From: Oribacterium sp. | GTDB taxonomy: Bacteria > Bacillota_A > Clostridia > Lachnospirales > Lachnospiraceae | DNA length: 56,285 bases | Reading direction: 5' to 3' | Assembly: GCA_017940955.1 (NCBI GenBank) | Contig: JAGAXP010000270.1 | Coordinates: forward strand, 1-56,285 | Shown: positions 17,202 to 25,357 of the stretch, in pieces | Layout: each line of letters opens with the position of its first letter | Position numbering within the stretch: position 1 is the first letter of the stretch | Made by a program: the position numbers and the translations under genes | Notes under the pieces: model-generated | Databases searched by the model: none | Told to the model about the DNA's origin: nothing | Seen by the model: the letters and a program-made list of their open reading frames with translations, nothing else

Positions 17202-18612
17202 AATATTTCGTAAGTTCCTTATAAAGAGTCTTTCCCGATTCATTCTTAGGAATCTCATCTATTACTATCACCTTAAATGCTACGGGATTGAGTTTTGTCT
17301 TCTCTGTCACAAAGCTACGAATCTGATCTGAATACTTTGCATCAGTAACAAATATGTACATGTGATCGTCAATACCGCTACTTGCGACTTCTACTTCATA
17401 TTCACCTTTAATAAGTCTGTCAATCTCATCCAGATTTACACGGTTACCATATATCTTTAAGAATCTCTTCTTCCGACCAACAATATAGTAGTAACCATCT
17501 GCATCAAACTGGGCCATATCCCCTGTCTCAAATCTGCCATTGCGCTCATCACCTTTAATAAGATCGTCTCCACACTCTGCATATCCGAGTGTGACATTCT
17601 TACCTTCGTAAACAAGCTCTCCTGTTGTAAGTGGCTCTGTGATTGCAGTTCCCTCAGCATCTACTAGCATGAACTTTCCACCGGGAATAGGAATACCCAT
17701 GGAACCTTTTTTCTCTACCGCCTTTTCCGGTGGAAGATATCCCATTCGGCTTGTGGCTTCAGCAGCACCATACATAACCACAAAATTCTTACCATGCTCT
17801 GCCGCATAAGCTGCAAATTTCTCATGAAGCTCCGGTGTGATTTTACCTCCAGCCTGGGTCATTGTTCGAAGACTCGGGAGATTCATTCTATAAAAGCGGA
17901 GTTTATCAAGCATCTCATAAGTATATGGCACGCCGCCAAAAGATGTAGCCTCTGCAGCCTTAAAAAAATCCCAAAATTCTTTCTGCATAAGCCCCTTTTC
18001 AGTTAATAGCAGCGTGGCTCCTACAAGAAAATGCGAGTTAATAATGCTGAGACCATATACATAGTTCATTGGAAGTGTTGTGATGGGACGTTCTGTAGAA
18101 TCAAGCTTCAAGTACTCAGAAATTGAACTCGCATTATTCAGTAGATTTGTATAAGATTGCCGTACTAATTTAGGACTTCCGGTGGATCCTGAGGTTGTGA
18201 TCAAGAGAGCAAGCTCGTCATACAAAGGATATTCCTTTTCATAGCCTGTCTCCAAAAGTGCATACCCAAACGATCTGTAAATAGTCTTCATACCGCAAAA
18301 CTCGTCTGTCATATCCTGAGGAGTCCAGATGTATTCCGGGTAATAAGTCTTCAAAAGATTATTAAGCAGTCCTCGTTCCATATTACTGCTCAACTGACAT
18401 GTCACAATCCCATTATTTAAAAAGCCTGTGTAACCGATGACTGAACCAATCTCGTTACGACATAGAGAAAATACAAGGCAACGGTGACCGATTGTATCAG
18501 CCAAAGCTGTTGCTTCAGAATCAAGTTTCTCATATGTCACACTTCTGCCATATTCATCGATTAATGCTGTATTATCCTTGAATTGATTAAGATTCCATAT
18601 TTTTGACATCAA
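17194..18612 (-). CDS. AMP-forming acyl/aminoacyl ligase (adenylation enzyme)
   Basis: The 472 residues carry the ANL-superfamily signatures: the P-loop LLITTSGSTGSPKLVRQ (about 137-153), MYGAAEATSRMGYLPPE, the ribose-binding FETGDMAQFDADGYYYIVGR, and a C-terminal catalytic Lys in KNESGKTLYKEL. The N-terminal 130 residues are shorter and more diverged than in fatty acyl-CoA ligases. It probably adenylates a small acid and loads it on the ACP whose gene overlaps its start by four bases. The substrate is not predictable from sequence by eye. Confidence 0.8.
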   Translation of the reverse strand: MMSKIWNLNQFKDNTALIDEYGRSVTYEKLDSEATALADTIGHRCLVFSLCRNEIGSVIGYTGFLNNGIVTCQLSSNMERGLLNNLLKTYYPEYIWTPQDMTDEFCGMKTIYRSFGYALLETGYEKEYPLYDELALLITTSGSTGSPKLVRQSYTNLLNNASSISEYLKLDSTERPITTLPMNYVYGLSIINSHFLVGATLLLTEKGLMQKEFWDFFKAAEATSFGGVPYTYEMLDKLRFYRMNLPSLRTMTQAGGKITPELHEKFAAYAAEHGKNFVVMYGAAEATSRMGYLPPEKAVEKKGSMGIPIPGGKFMLVDAEGTAITEPLTTGELVYEGKNVTLGYAECGDDLIKGDERNGRFETGDMAQFDADGYYYIVGRKKRFLKIYGNRVNLDEIDRLIKGEYEVEVASSGIDDHMYIFVTDAKYSDQIRSFVTEKTKLNPVAFKVIVIDEIPKNESGKTLYKELTKYYE

Positions 18613-18851
18613 AACTTAACCCCATACTCCTGCTTAGCCAATATTTCTTTTCCCTTTTCAAACGAATTGAAATCAATTATGTCATCGGTATCCATCATGA
18701 TATCAAACTCATCCTCAAGAGCTGAAATCAGTCCCATATGACCAACGGAATCCCATGCTGCAATATCCTGATATTTTAAGTTTCTTGCTACATCCTCATT
18801 TACCTCAAATGTTTCAACAAATACCTTAGTGTACCTCTCAAGATTCGACAT
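18609..18851 (-). CDS. Acyl carrier protein
   Basis: An 80-residue ACP. The phosphopantetheine attachment motif is DSVGHM with Ser35, followed by the acidic helix ALEDEFDIMMDTDDIIDF, the face used for docking partner enzymes. It sits directly between the NeuB-like and ligase genes and overlaps the ligase by four bases. It is therefore a dedicated carrier, separate from the fatty-acid ACP, which is normally placed beside fabD/fabF. No phosphopantetheinyl transferase is in the window. Confidence 0.85.
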   Translation of the reverse strand: MSNLERYTKVFVETFEVNEDVARNLKYQDIAAWDSVGHMGLISALEDEFDIMMDTDDIIDFNSFEKGKEILAKQEYGVKF

Positions 18852-18869
18852 TTTTATACCTCCATTTGA

Positions 18870-19901
18870 TTATTCTATGTCTTCCCAAAAAATCAATGTA
18901 TCTTTAGGGATATCTCTTATAACCTTTTTACCTAGTATCTTTACCATTTTGTTTGGTTCTATTCCTGTTCCTGGACGCTTTGCACAAATGTTGTCTTCTG
19001 AAATTCTTTCTCCGCAAACAATATCTCTTGCCGCAGTTATACTACGTCTCATGTTTTTCCTTTGATCCAACTCTTGTTGAATCAGAATCCGTTCTTTCGA
19101 TCCCAATGCAATCTGAATATCATGACATTTTTTTACTAGTGTCGAAAATTCGTCCGGTTCAGTTGCCATTCCATTATCCATTCCCACTTTACTTTTATCT
19201 AATGTCAGATGTTTTTCTATCACAGAAGCACCAAGAGCAACTGCTGCAACTGCTGCTTCATCACCTTCAGTGTGATCTGAAAAGCCTATGGGATGCATAG
19301 GGAATAATTTCCTCAAACCCAGAATATTATTAAGATTTACATTCGTAAGAATCGTAGGATAAATTGAAACACAATGAAGAATCACCATCTGCTCAACTCC
19401 CGCTGAATGTAATACCTCCACTGCATCTGAGATTTCTTTTGTCGTTGACATACCTGTGGATAAAATAATTGGCAATTGTTTTTTCCCAATGTATTTCAAA
19501 TAAACAGGATTGTTAAGCTCCATTGATGCAATTTTAATAAATGGCACATCACATTCTTCAACTAAGAAATCCACTTCCTCTTCCGAATAAGGCGTCGATG
19601 AAAATGATATACCCTTATTTCTACAATAAAGTGCCAATTCCTTAAGCTGGTCAGTGCTCATTGAAAACTTCTTTACAAATCGTTTTGCAATAGGATTAGC
19701 ATCGTAATATGTTTTTGAGTATAGAGAATCCACTGACCATGATTGAAATTTCACACAATCACATCCGATTTCGACAGAAGCATCAATCATTTGCTTGGCG
19801 ATTTCCATATTTCCATTATGGCTGCTGTTGACTTCTGAAACTATATATGGCTTTCCATAATCTGATATTAAAGTACCATCTCGTAATCTACATTCTGCCA
19901 T
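18870..19901 (-). CDS. NeuB-type PEP-condensing synthase (sialic/legionaminic acid synthase-like)
   Basis: A TIM-barrel NeuB domain. It has YIVSEVNSSHNGNMEIAKQM, VKFQSWSVDSLYS, FSSTPYSEEEVDFL, IKIASMELNNPVYL, ILSTGMST, HCVSIYPT, GFSDHTEG and VIEKHLTLDK. A C-terminal SAF (antifreeze-like) domain follows, with KRPGTGIEPNKM. NeuB enzymes condense PEP with a sugar aldehyde to give a nonulosonic acid. I start at 19901, where GGAGGA lies six bases ahead; an earlier ATG at 19907 overlaps the TPP gene stop. NeuA-, NeuC- and LegB-like genes are absent nearby, so the usual sialic or legionaminic pathway is incomplete and a different aldehyde acceptor is possible. Confidence 0.85.
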   Translation of the reverse strand: MAECRLRDGTLISDYGKPYIVSEVNSSHNGNMEIAKQMIDASVEIGCDCVKFQSWSVDSLYSKTYYDANPIAKRFVKKFSMSTDQLKELALYCRNKGISFSSTPYSEEEVDFLVEECDVPFIKIASMELNNPVYLKYIGKKQLPIILSTGMSTTKEISDAVEVLHSAGVEQMVILHCVSIYPTILTNVNLNNILGLRKLFPMHPIGFSDHTEGDEAAVAAVALGASVIEKHLTLDKSKVGMDNGMATEPDEFSTLVKKCHDIQIALGSKERILIQQELDQRKNMRRSITAARDIVCGERISEDNICAKRPGTGIEPNKMVKILGKKVIRDIPKDTLIFWEDIE

Positions 19902-19903
19902 TT

Positions 19904-21694
19904 TCATTCCTCCATCATAGGAATCACCATCTCATCTTTAATCATCTTTCTGGGAAGAAATGGTGACAAATCCTCTATCGGGCGATGAACCAATTTCCTT
20001 TTTTCGTTAATTGCATATGATTCATGAAAATATTTCTGATCAGAAACGCACATAACCTCAATCAACTCTTTCTTGTCATCATTATTATTTTTCAATTTCG
20101 AAAGTAATGGAATCAGCTCAGTTCGATTGTTAATTTTCGCAAAGTCAAACCCAAAGCATCTGGCAATACTCTCAAAATTTGGAGCTGGTACTCCATCGCT
20201 AGGATCATTGCCTATCGTTCTCGTTCTAAATAAATCCTTTTGGCGTCTTCTGATTACTGCATACATATCATTATTTATCACAAAAATTCTCATCGGAATA
20301 TTCAGAGCTGATATCATTTGAAGTTCCTGAATATTCATCATGACAGAACCATCACCGACAATACATATAATATTCTTTCTTCCAGCTTCGTATGCTCCAA
20401 TTATCGCTGGAATCGCATAACCCATTGCTCCTTGAGTGGCGGGAAATAAACATCTTTGTCCATTGGAATATTTTATCGAGGAAGGTACTATTAATTCCTC
20501 AAAACCGGCATCAGTGATAATGGTCGCATCATTTGGAAGAACTGGAGATAATTCATTCATCAATGAATACAAGTCAATCTGATTTTTTTCTTTCAATTCA
20601 TTTATGAAAGCTTCATTTTCAATTGAAAATACCGATTTCCAATGAACACATTTATCAATCCAGCTCTTGTTGTGCACTACTAGATTCTCCTGAAGAAGTT
20701 GTCTTAAAAAGTGAACTGCATCAGATATAATCACATGTTCAATATGTACTCCGATTTTTCTGTGTTCGTTTTCATCTATGTCAACAACGACAATTTTCGC
20801 ATCTCTTGCAAAGTTATCCTTTACCCCTGTCAGTTGTGAACAAAGTTTTGTTCCAACAGCTAGTACGTAATCACTATTCTGAATGGCAAAGTTTCCCGCA
20901 CGTGTGCCTCCAATACTACCAATCGCCCCAATTGATAATTCATGTGAAGAACCATAAATATCAGCCGCTGCAGGTGAAAATACTAAAGGTATCTTAAACC
21001 CCTCAACAAGCCTTTGTATCTCGATAAATGCATCTCGAGCTCCACCTCCAATAAGCAGGATGGGACGATTTGCGTTATTTAATCCATCGACAACATTTCT
21101 GACCGATTCTTCCGTAGATAAATTGTACTCTTTATCATGAACAAAATGTTTGACTTTAGACTCATCAATCTTCATATTTTGAACATCGAGGGGAATATCT
21201 ATCCATACCGGACCCTTACGACCATCCTGCGCGATAAAAATTGCCTTCTCTATTTCGTATACTGCCGAGTCAGAATCTTCTAACATGACAGCATATTTAG
21301 TAATAGACTCTACAACACTGATAATATCCGCTTCTTGCGATCCATAAGTTCTAATACGTTCACCGGTATGTCTAGTGTTTTCTTTAAGAGGGTTATTCCC
21401 TGAAATAAAAACAAGCGGCAAATTGTCTTGATATGCACACAAACATGCAGTAACTGCATTTGTAGCTGCGCACCCAGTAGATATAAGACAAGCAGAAACT
21501 CCACCACTGGCACTTGAATATGCCATTGCTGCATAGGCGGCACCTTGCTCATGGTATGTGTGAATCGGCGTTATATTATTATTCTTAGCAACCGCATCTG
21601 TAAGATACAATATCCCTCGTCCACTTATTAAGAACACATGATTGCATCCCGCTTCATTTATTTTTCTTATTACACAGTCAGCAACTCTCTCCAT
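19904..21694 (-). CDS. Thiamine-diphosphate enzyme, acetolactate synthase-like
   Basis: A 596-residue TPP enzyme of the AHAS/POX type. The catalytic Glu49 is in HTYHEQGAAYAAMAYS. The central domain has PILLIGGGARDAF, and the TPP/Mg site is CIVGDGSVMMNIQELQ, with the Asn in FVINNDMYAV. It would decarboxylate a 2-oxoacid such as pyruvate and join the two-carbon unit to an acceptor, or release an aldehyde. A fatty-acid or BCAA role is unlikely, because no small AHAS subunit or ilv genes are near. It is four bases from the hot-dog gene upstream and overlaps or abuts the NeuB gene. It is a plausible carbon-carbon bond-forming step in this ketosynthase-less cluster. Confidence 0.85.
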   Translation of the reverse strand: MERVADCVIRKINEAGCNHVFLISGRGILYLTDAVAKNNNITPIHTYHEQGAAYAAMAYSSASGGVSACLISTGCAATNAVTACLCAYQDNLPLVFISGNNPLKENTRHTGERIRTYGSQEADIISVVESITKYAVMLEDSDSAVYEIEKAIFIAQDGRKGPVWIDIPLDVQNMKIDESKVKHFVHDKEYNLSTEESVRNVVDGLNNANRPILLIGGGARDAFIEIQRLVEGFKIPLVFSPAAADIYGSSHELSIGAIGSIGGTRAGNFAIQNSDYVLAVGTKLCSQLTGVKDNFARDAKIVVVDIDENEHRKIGVHIEHVIISDAVHFLRQLLQENLVVHNKSWIDKCVHWKSVFSIENEAFINELKEKNQIDLYSLMNELSPVLPNDATIITDAGFEELIVPSSIKYSNGQRCLFPATQGAMGYAIPAIIGAYEAGRKNIICIVGDGSVMMNIQELQMISALNIPMRIFVINNDMYAVIRRRQKDLFRTRTIGNDPSDGVPAPNFESIARCFGFDFAKINNRTELIPLLSKLKNNNDDKKELIEVMCVSDQKYFHESYAINEKRKLVHRPIEDLSPFLPRKMIKDEMVIPMMEE

Positions 21695-21697
21695 TGC

Positions 21698-22168
21698 TCA
21701 ACTTACATCTCCAATTAATTTAGGTTTAAAACGATTCATTATATCAGGAATAACAAATTTTAGTTTTGCATCACAAACAATATGACCATCGATTGTTCCC
21801 TTAGCATAACCTGATGCTATTCCTCTCTTCCACGATTTAACCTCTACTTCAATATCCATCCTACAGCCAGGATATACATCTGAATATACATGACAATCAT
21901 CAGCTGAAATAAAATTGGTAATTTTTCCCTTGTTATCATCGAGCATAAGTATTGGCATTAAAAAAGCTTCTGTCAGTACTTCAATCAACATCGTAAAAGG
22001 ATAAGGCTGGTTTTCATTACAATTACAATGAAATAACCATTCGTTCTCGGAAAAAAATTTATAACCGTGTGCAGACTTTCCAGGTTCTATAAAATCAAAA
22101 GAATCAATCAGAATATATGGATACCTGTGTCTATGGTATTCCTGCACAACTATATTATCTGCTAACAT
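21698..22168 (-). CDS. FabZ-like hot-dog protein lacking the catalytic His
   Basis: A 156-residue hot-dog protein related to the two FabZ-like neighbours: RYPYILIDSFDFIEPGKSAHGYK matches their RYPFLLIDR-TEV region, and IVCDAKLKFVIPDI matches their ends. The active-site stretch reads NENQPYPFTMLIE. Glu63 is kept, but the position of the FabZ His, 14 residues earlier, is Asn49. It is therefore unlikely to dehydrate hydroxyacyl-ACP on its own, and may be a non-catalytic partner or bind an acyl chain. I use the start at 22168, with AAGGATGG seven bases ahead, instead of the longer frame that overlaps the upstream gene. Confidence 0.75.
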   Translation of the reverse strand: MLADNIVVQEYHRHRYPYILIDSFDFIEPGKSAHGYKFFSENEWLFHCNCNENQPYPFTMLIEVLTEAFLMPILMLDDNKGKITNFISADDCHVYSDVYPGCRMDIEVEVKSWKRGIASGYAKGTIDGHIVCDAKLKFVIPDIMNRFKPKLIGDVS

Positions 22169-22181
22169 GCTTGCACCATCC

Positions 22182-22628
22182 TTAATCTGAAAGTAAGAAA
22201 CTAAATTCCGCACTACATACCTCTTTACCGTTTACAATTCCTTTTGCCGTACCAATTCCTTCAATACCATTCCACTTGATAAGCTCAGTTTCTATCTCTA
22301 ACTTGGAGCCAGGTAAAACCCTGTCCATGAGACGTATTCTATTAGCCTCTTTCCCTCGAACAGATTTCCCGCTGTTTCCTTCTATAGTTAGTACTGTTAA
22401 GCTTAGCATCTGGAATAGTGATTCCATTTGAATCATTCCTGGCATTAATGGACTATTAGGAAAATGTCCTTGAAAATATTCTTCATTTACCGTCACATTC
22501 TTATATCCCTTTGCACTAACTCTAGGTATAACTTCTGTAACTCTATCTATGAGCAAAAAAGGATACCTATTAGGAAGATATTTTTTTATTTCATGGATAT
22601 CCAAATCCTTATACTTACTTGCACTCAT
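22182..22628 (-). CDS. FabZ-like 3-hydroxyacyl-ACP dehydratase
   Basis: A 148-residue hot-dog enzyme with a complete FabZ active site: His55 in GHFPNSPLMPGMIQMES and Glu69 fourteen residues later. It would remove water from a 3-hydroxyacyl-ACP to make the trans-2-enoyl form. It lies between a FabG-like reductase upstream and the inactive-looking paralogue downstream. The size is normal for FabZ (about 140-150). Confidence 0.8.
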   Translation of the reverse strand: MSASKYKDLDIHEIKKYLPNRYPFLLIDRVTEVIPRVSAKGYKNVTVNEEYFQGHFPNSPLMPGMIQMESLFQMLSLTVLTIEGNSGKSVRGKEANRIRLMDRVLPGSKLEIETELIKWNGIEGIGTAKGIVNGKEVCSAEFSFLLSD

Positions 22629-22659
22629 ATATTTCCTTCTAAACTCCGTTTTTCATCAC

Positions 22660-23412
22660 TTACATAAACAGTCCACCATCTACTCCAATTATTTCTCCGG
22701 TAACATAACTTGATAAATCCGATGCCAAAAACAATATTACCTTTGCCACTTCTTCAGGTGTTCCAAGTCTTTTTAATCCAATGGCATCAATGCTTTCCTG
22801 AATTTTATCGGTACTCATTTCATAGAACATCCCAGTATCTATACTACCAGGAGCTACTGCATTCACCCTTATATGCTGAGGTGCGAACTCCTTTGCCCAA
22901 CTCTTCGTCAGACTTGCAACAGCACCCTTTGTTGCTCCGTAAACCGATTGACCAACATTTCCTCTTAATCCAACAAGCGAAGATATATTAATAATGGATG
23001 CACCTGACGGATTACGTTTCATCAATCTCAATGCTCCCTGAACCATATGTATTGTCCCTATTACATTTACAGCAAACATCTTATCGATTTTTGAATCATC
23101 AACCATTTCAATAACGCCATCCCATTTCACCCCCGCATTATTGACCAATATATCTAGTCTGCCTCTCTGATTATTTTTTATAGTTTTAATATTATCAATA
23201 ATAAGTGTCTTATCGGTAATGTCATAAACTACAGGTAATATATTACCCTCTAAGTCTTTACATTCATCTTTTAAAATCAATGCTGAATCTTGGTTAAGAA
23301 TATTTGCATAAACGGTTGCACCCTGTTCTACAAACAATTTGCAAATGCTTTTACCTATTCCTGTATCACATCCAGTTACCAATGCAACTTTATTTCTCAA
23401 TAGTCTATCCAT
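22660..23412 (-). CDS. FabG-like short-chain dehydrogenase/reductase
   Basis: A 250-residue SDR. It has the NAD(P) motif VTGCDTGIGKS, NNAGVKWDGVI, a Ser in NISSLVGLRGN, catalytic YGATK and RVNAVAPGSIDTGMF, and ends with SSYVTGEIIGVDGGLFM. It is closest in style to 3-oxoacyl-ACP reductases. It is 11 bases from the second SDR, with which it shares the same layout, so the pair is a tandem duplication. The two may act on different oxo groups. Confidence 0.85.
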   Translation of the reverse strand: MDRLLRNKVALVTGCDTGIGKSICKLFVEQGATVYANILNQDSALILKDECKDLEGNILPVVYDITDKTLIIDNIKTIKNNQRGRLDILVNNAGVKWDGVIEMVDDSKIDKMFAVNVIGTIHMVQGALRLMKRNPSGASIINISSLVGLRGNVGQSVYGATKGAVASLTKSWAKEFAPQHIRVNAVAPGSIDTGMFYEMSTDKIQESIDAIGLKRLGTPEEVAKVILFLASDLSSYVTGEIIGVDGGLFM

Positions 23413-23423
23413 CTAATCACCCA

Positions 23424-24164
23424 CTAAAGAACTAATCCTCCATTTACACCGATAACCTCGCCAGTCACATAACTCGACAAATCAGAGGCAAGAAATAAAA
23501 CAACATTTGCTATCTCTTCAGGTTCAGCCACACGACCCAACCCAATTTTTGAAATCTCTGCTTTCCGTCCTTCCTCACTAATGATGTTGAACATGTCTGT
23601 GTTGACATTACCCGGTGCCACTGCATTTACTCGAATCCCTTCAGATGAATACTCCTTTGTCCATGTTCTTGTCATACTCTCTACAGCAGCTTTTGTTCCA
23701 GCATATACTGTCTGTCCGATGTCACTTTCCTTTGCCATAATTGATGATATATTAACAATGCATGGAGTATTTGATTTTTTTAATAATCTAACTGCAATTT
23801 TTGTTGTATCTATCAATCCAAATACATTGGTATTATAAATCTGATCAATGGATGTATCTGATACCATCTCAAGCCTTTCAAGAATGGTAATACCTGCATT
23901 GTTTACAAGAATATCTAATTTACCTGCATCATCTTTAATCTGTTTTATGCAGGCTTTAATACTTTTCTGATCACATACATCAAAGAAAACTGGAATTATA
24001 CGTCCTGCAAATTTACTCGAATCACAATGAAATTTTTCTAAATTTCTTACACCTGCATATACACAAGCGCCTTCTTCCGCCAATCTTTTACATACTTCAT
24101 AACCAATTCCTCTGCTTGCACCCGTGACAAGGGCTATCTTATTTTCAAGCATCAACATAATCAT
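23424..24164 (-). CDS. FabG-like short-chain dehydrogenase/reductase, tandem paralogue
   Basis: A 246-residue SDR with VTGASRGIGYE, NNAGITILERLE, NISSIMAKESDIGQT, the YAGTK catalytic pair, RVNAVAPGNVNTDMF and the end SSYVTGEVIGVNGGLVL. It aligns with the next SDR throughout. The cofactor motif (GASRGIG) is more canonical than that of its partner (GCDTGIG). It is 11 bases from the FabZ-like gene upstream. The expected step is reduction of a 3-oxoacyl-ACP to 3-hydroxyacyl-ACP. Confidence 0.85.
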   Translation of the reverse strand: MIMLMLENKIALVTGASRGIGYEVCKRLAEEGACVYAGVRNLEKFHCDSSKFAGRIIPVFFDVCDQKSIKACIKQIKDDAGKLDILVNNAGITILERLEMVSDTSIDQIYNTNVFGLIDTTKIAVRLLKKSNTPCIVNISSIMAKESDIGQTVYAGTKAAVESMTRTWTKEYSSEGIRVNAVAPGNVNTDMFNIISEEGRKAEISKIGLGRVAEPEEIANVVLFLASDLSSYVTGEVIGVNGGLVL

Positions 24165-24175
24165 ACCTCCTAGTA

Positions 24176-24655
24176 CTATTCAACTTTAGGTTTGAACTTA
24201 TTGAATATATCAGGAATAATAATTGTTGATTCCAATTCACACGTGATCTGTCCATCTATATAACCTTTTACTTTCCCTTTGCATAATCCACGTCTAAAGG
24301 ATAGTATTTCTGCACACATTTCAAGGCGATCTCCCGGTTTTACTTCCCGATGAAATGTTCCTGAGTGTTTATAGCCATGAACAATCTTTCCTTCCATACC
24401 ATCAGTGGTCAAAATAGCCACTGTAAGTATTTGCGCCATTGCTTCTACCTGAAGGCATCCCGGCATATTAGGATCCCCCGGAAAATGAACAGGAATATAC
24501 CATTCATTATTGGTTATATTTTTATAACCTTTTGCATATTTCCCTGGTAAAACCTCAGTAATCCTATCTATTAGTAAAAATGGATACCTGTTTGGCTGAT
24601 ATTTTAGCAATTCAACTGCATCCAATGAAAATACTTTATTATGCATCTTCGACAC
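24176..24655 (-). CDS. FabZ-like 3-hydroxyacyl-ACP dehydratase
   Basis: A 159-residue hot-dog enzyme. The active site is complete: His57 in VHFPGDPNMPGCLQVEAMAQ and Glu71. It is the first of three hot-dog genes in the operon, and its C-terminal ending (STIIIPDIFNKFKPK) matches that of the degenerate copy, so those two probably come from one duplication. The ATG is one base after the stop of the acetyltransferase gene's reading partner, a tight coupling. Confidence 0.8.
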   Translation of the reverse strand: MSKMHNKVFSLDAVELLKYQPNRYPFLLIDRITEVLPGKYAKGYKNITNNEWYIPVHFPGDPNMPGCLQVEAMAQILTVAILTTDGMEGKIVHGYKHSGTFHREVKPGDRLEMCAEILSFRRGLCKGKVKGYIDGQITCELESTIIIPDIFNKFKPKVE

Positions 24656-25309
24656 CTATTCAAATACACGATGTTGTAAATTACCTTTAGTTACTCTTGC
24701 AGGATTTCCCACAACTACAGATTCCGCATCCACATCCCTAAAAACAGAAGATCCCATAGCAATAATTGAATTATCACCAACTTTTATTTTTTCTTTCGTA
24801 GTAGCGTTCATTCCAACATATACTCTTTCTCCAAATACACTTTCTCCTCCAGGGGCGCAATTTGATGATAGTACAGAATAATTTCCAACTTTAATATCAT
24901 GACCTACGTCAGCATAAGGCTGTATCAATACACTACGTCCTAGTTCAACATCAGCGTGAATTGTAGAGAATTCACACACTATTGTTCCCTCTGCAATTCT
25001 GGCTGTTGGAGATACTAATGCTGTCTTATCAATAATAGTTGCAAGCTTTATCCCCATTTTGTCAAATCTCTTACTTAACATATCCCGATACGCTGGCTCT
25101 CCTACTGCAACCACACCTTCCACATCGTTCAGGTTTTCAAATCTGCATTTAATAGAATCAAAATGTATTGTTTCACTCAAATAAAACTGCGCCTCTTCAA
25201 CGAAATCATCGATAAAGTATATCTTCTCATATCTGTCTGGATAACATCTATTCACAATATCATATATTTCCTTTGCTAAACCACCTGCACCGTACAATAA
25301 TAATTTCAT
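24656..25309 (-). CDS. PglD/NeuD-like hexapeptide acyltransferase
   Basis: The 217 residues form an N-terminal nucleotide-like fold (LLLYGAGGLAKEIYDIV) and a left-handed beta-helix (TARIAEGTIVCEFSTIHADV, SVLIQPYADVGHDIKVGNYS, the NATTKEKIKVGDN turn and VVVGNPARVTKG). This is the build of PglD/NeuD sugar acetyltransferases. Paired with the DegT aminotransferase it most likely acylates the amino group on a UDP-sugar. The acyl donor may be acetyl-CoA or, given the ACP cluster next door, an acyl thioester. Confidence 0.8.
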   Translation of the reverse strand: MKLLLYGAGGLAKEIYDIVNRCYPDRYEKIYFIDDFVEEAQFYLSETIHFDSIKCRFENLNDVEGVVAVGEPAYRDMLSKRFDKMGIKLATIIDKTALVSPTARIAEGTIVCEFSTIHADVELGRSVLIQPYADVGHDIKVGNYSVLSSNCAPGGESVFGERVYVGMNATTKEKIKVGDNSIIAMGSSVFRDVDAESVVVGNPARVTKGNLQHRVFE

Positions 25310-25357
25310 CTTTTTGATTGCTCCTATTGTGAGTATGTTTTGTTGAACAAATCTCTG

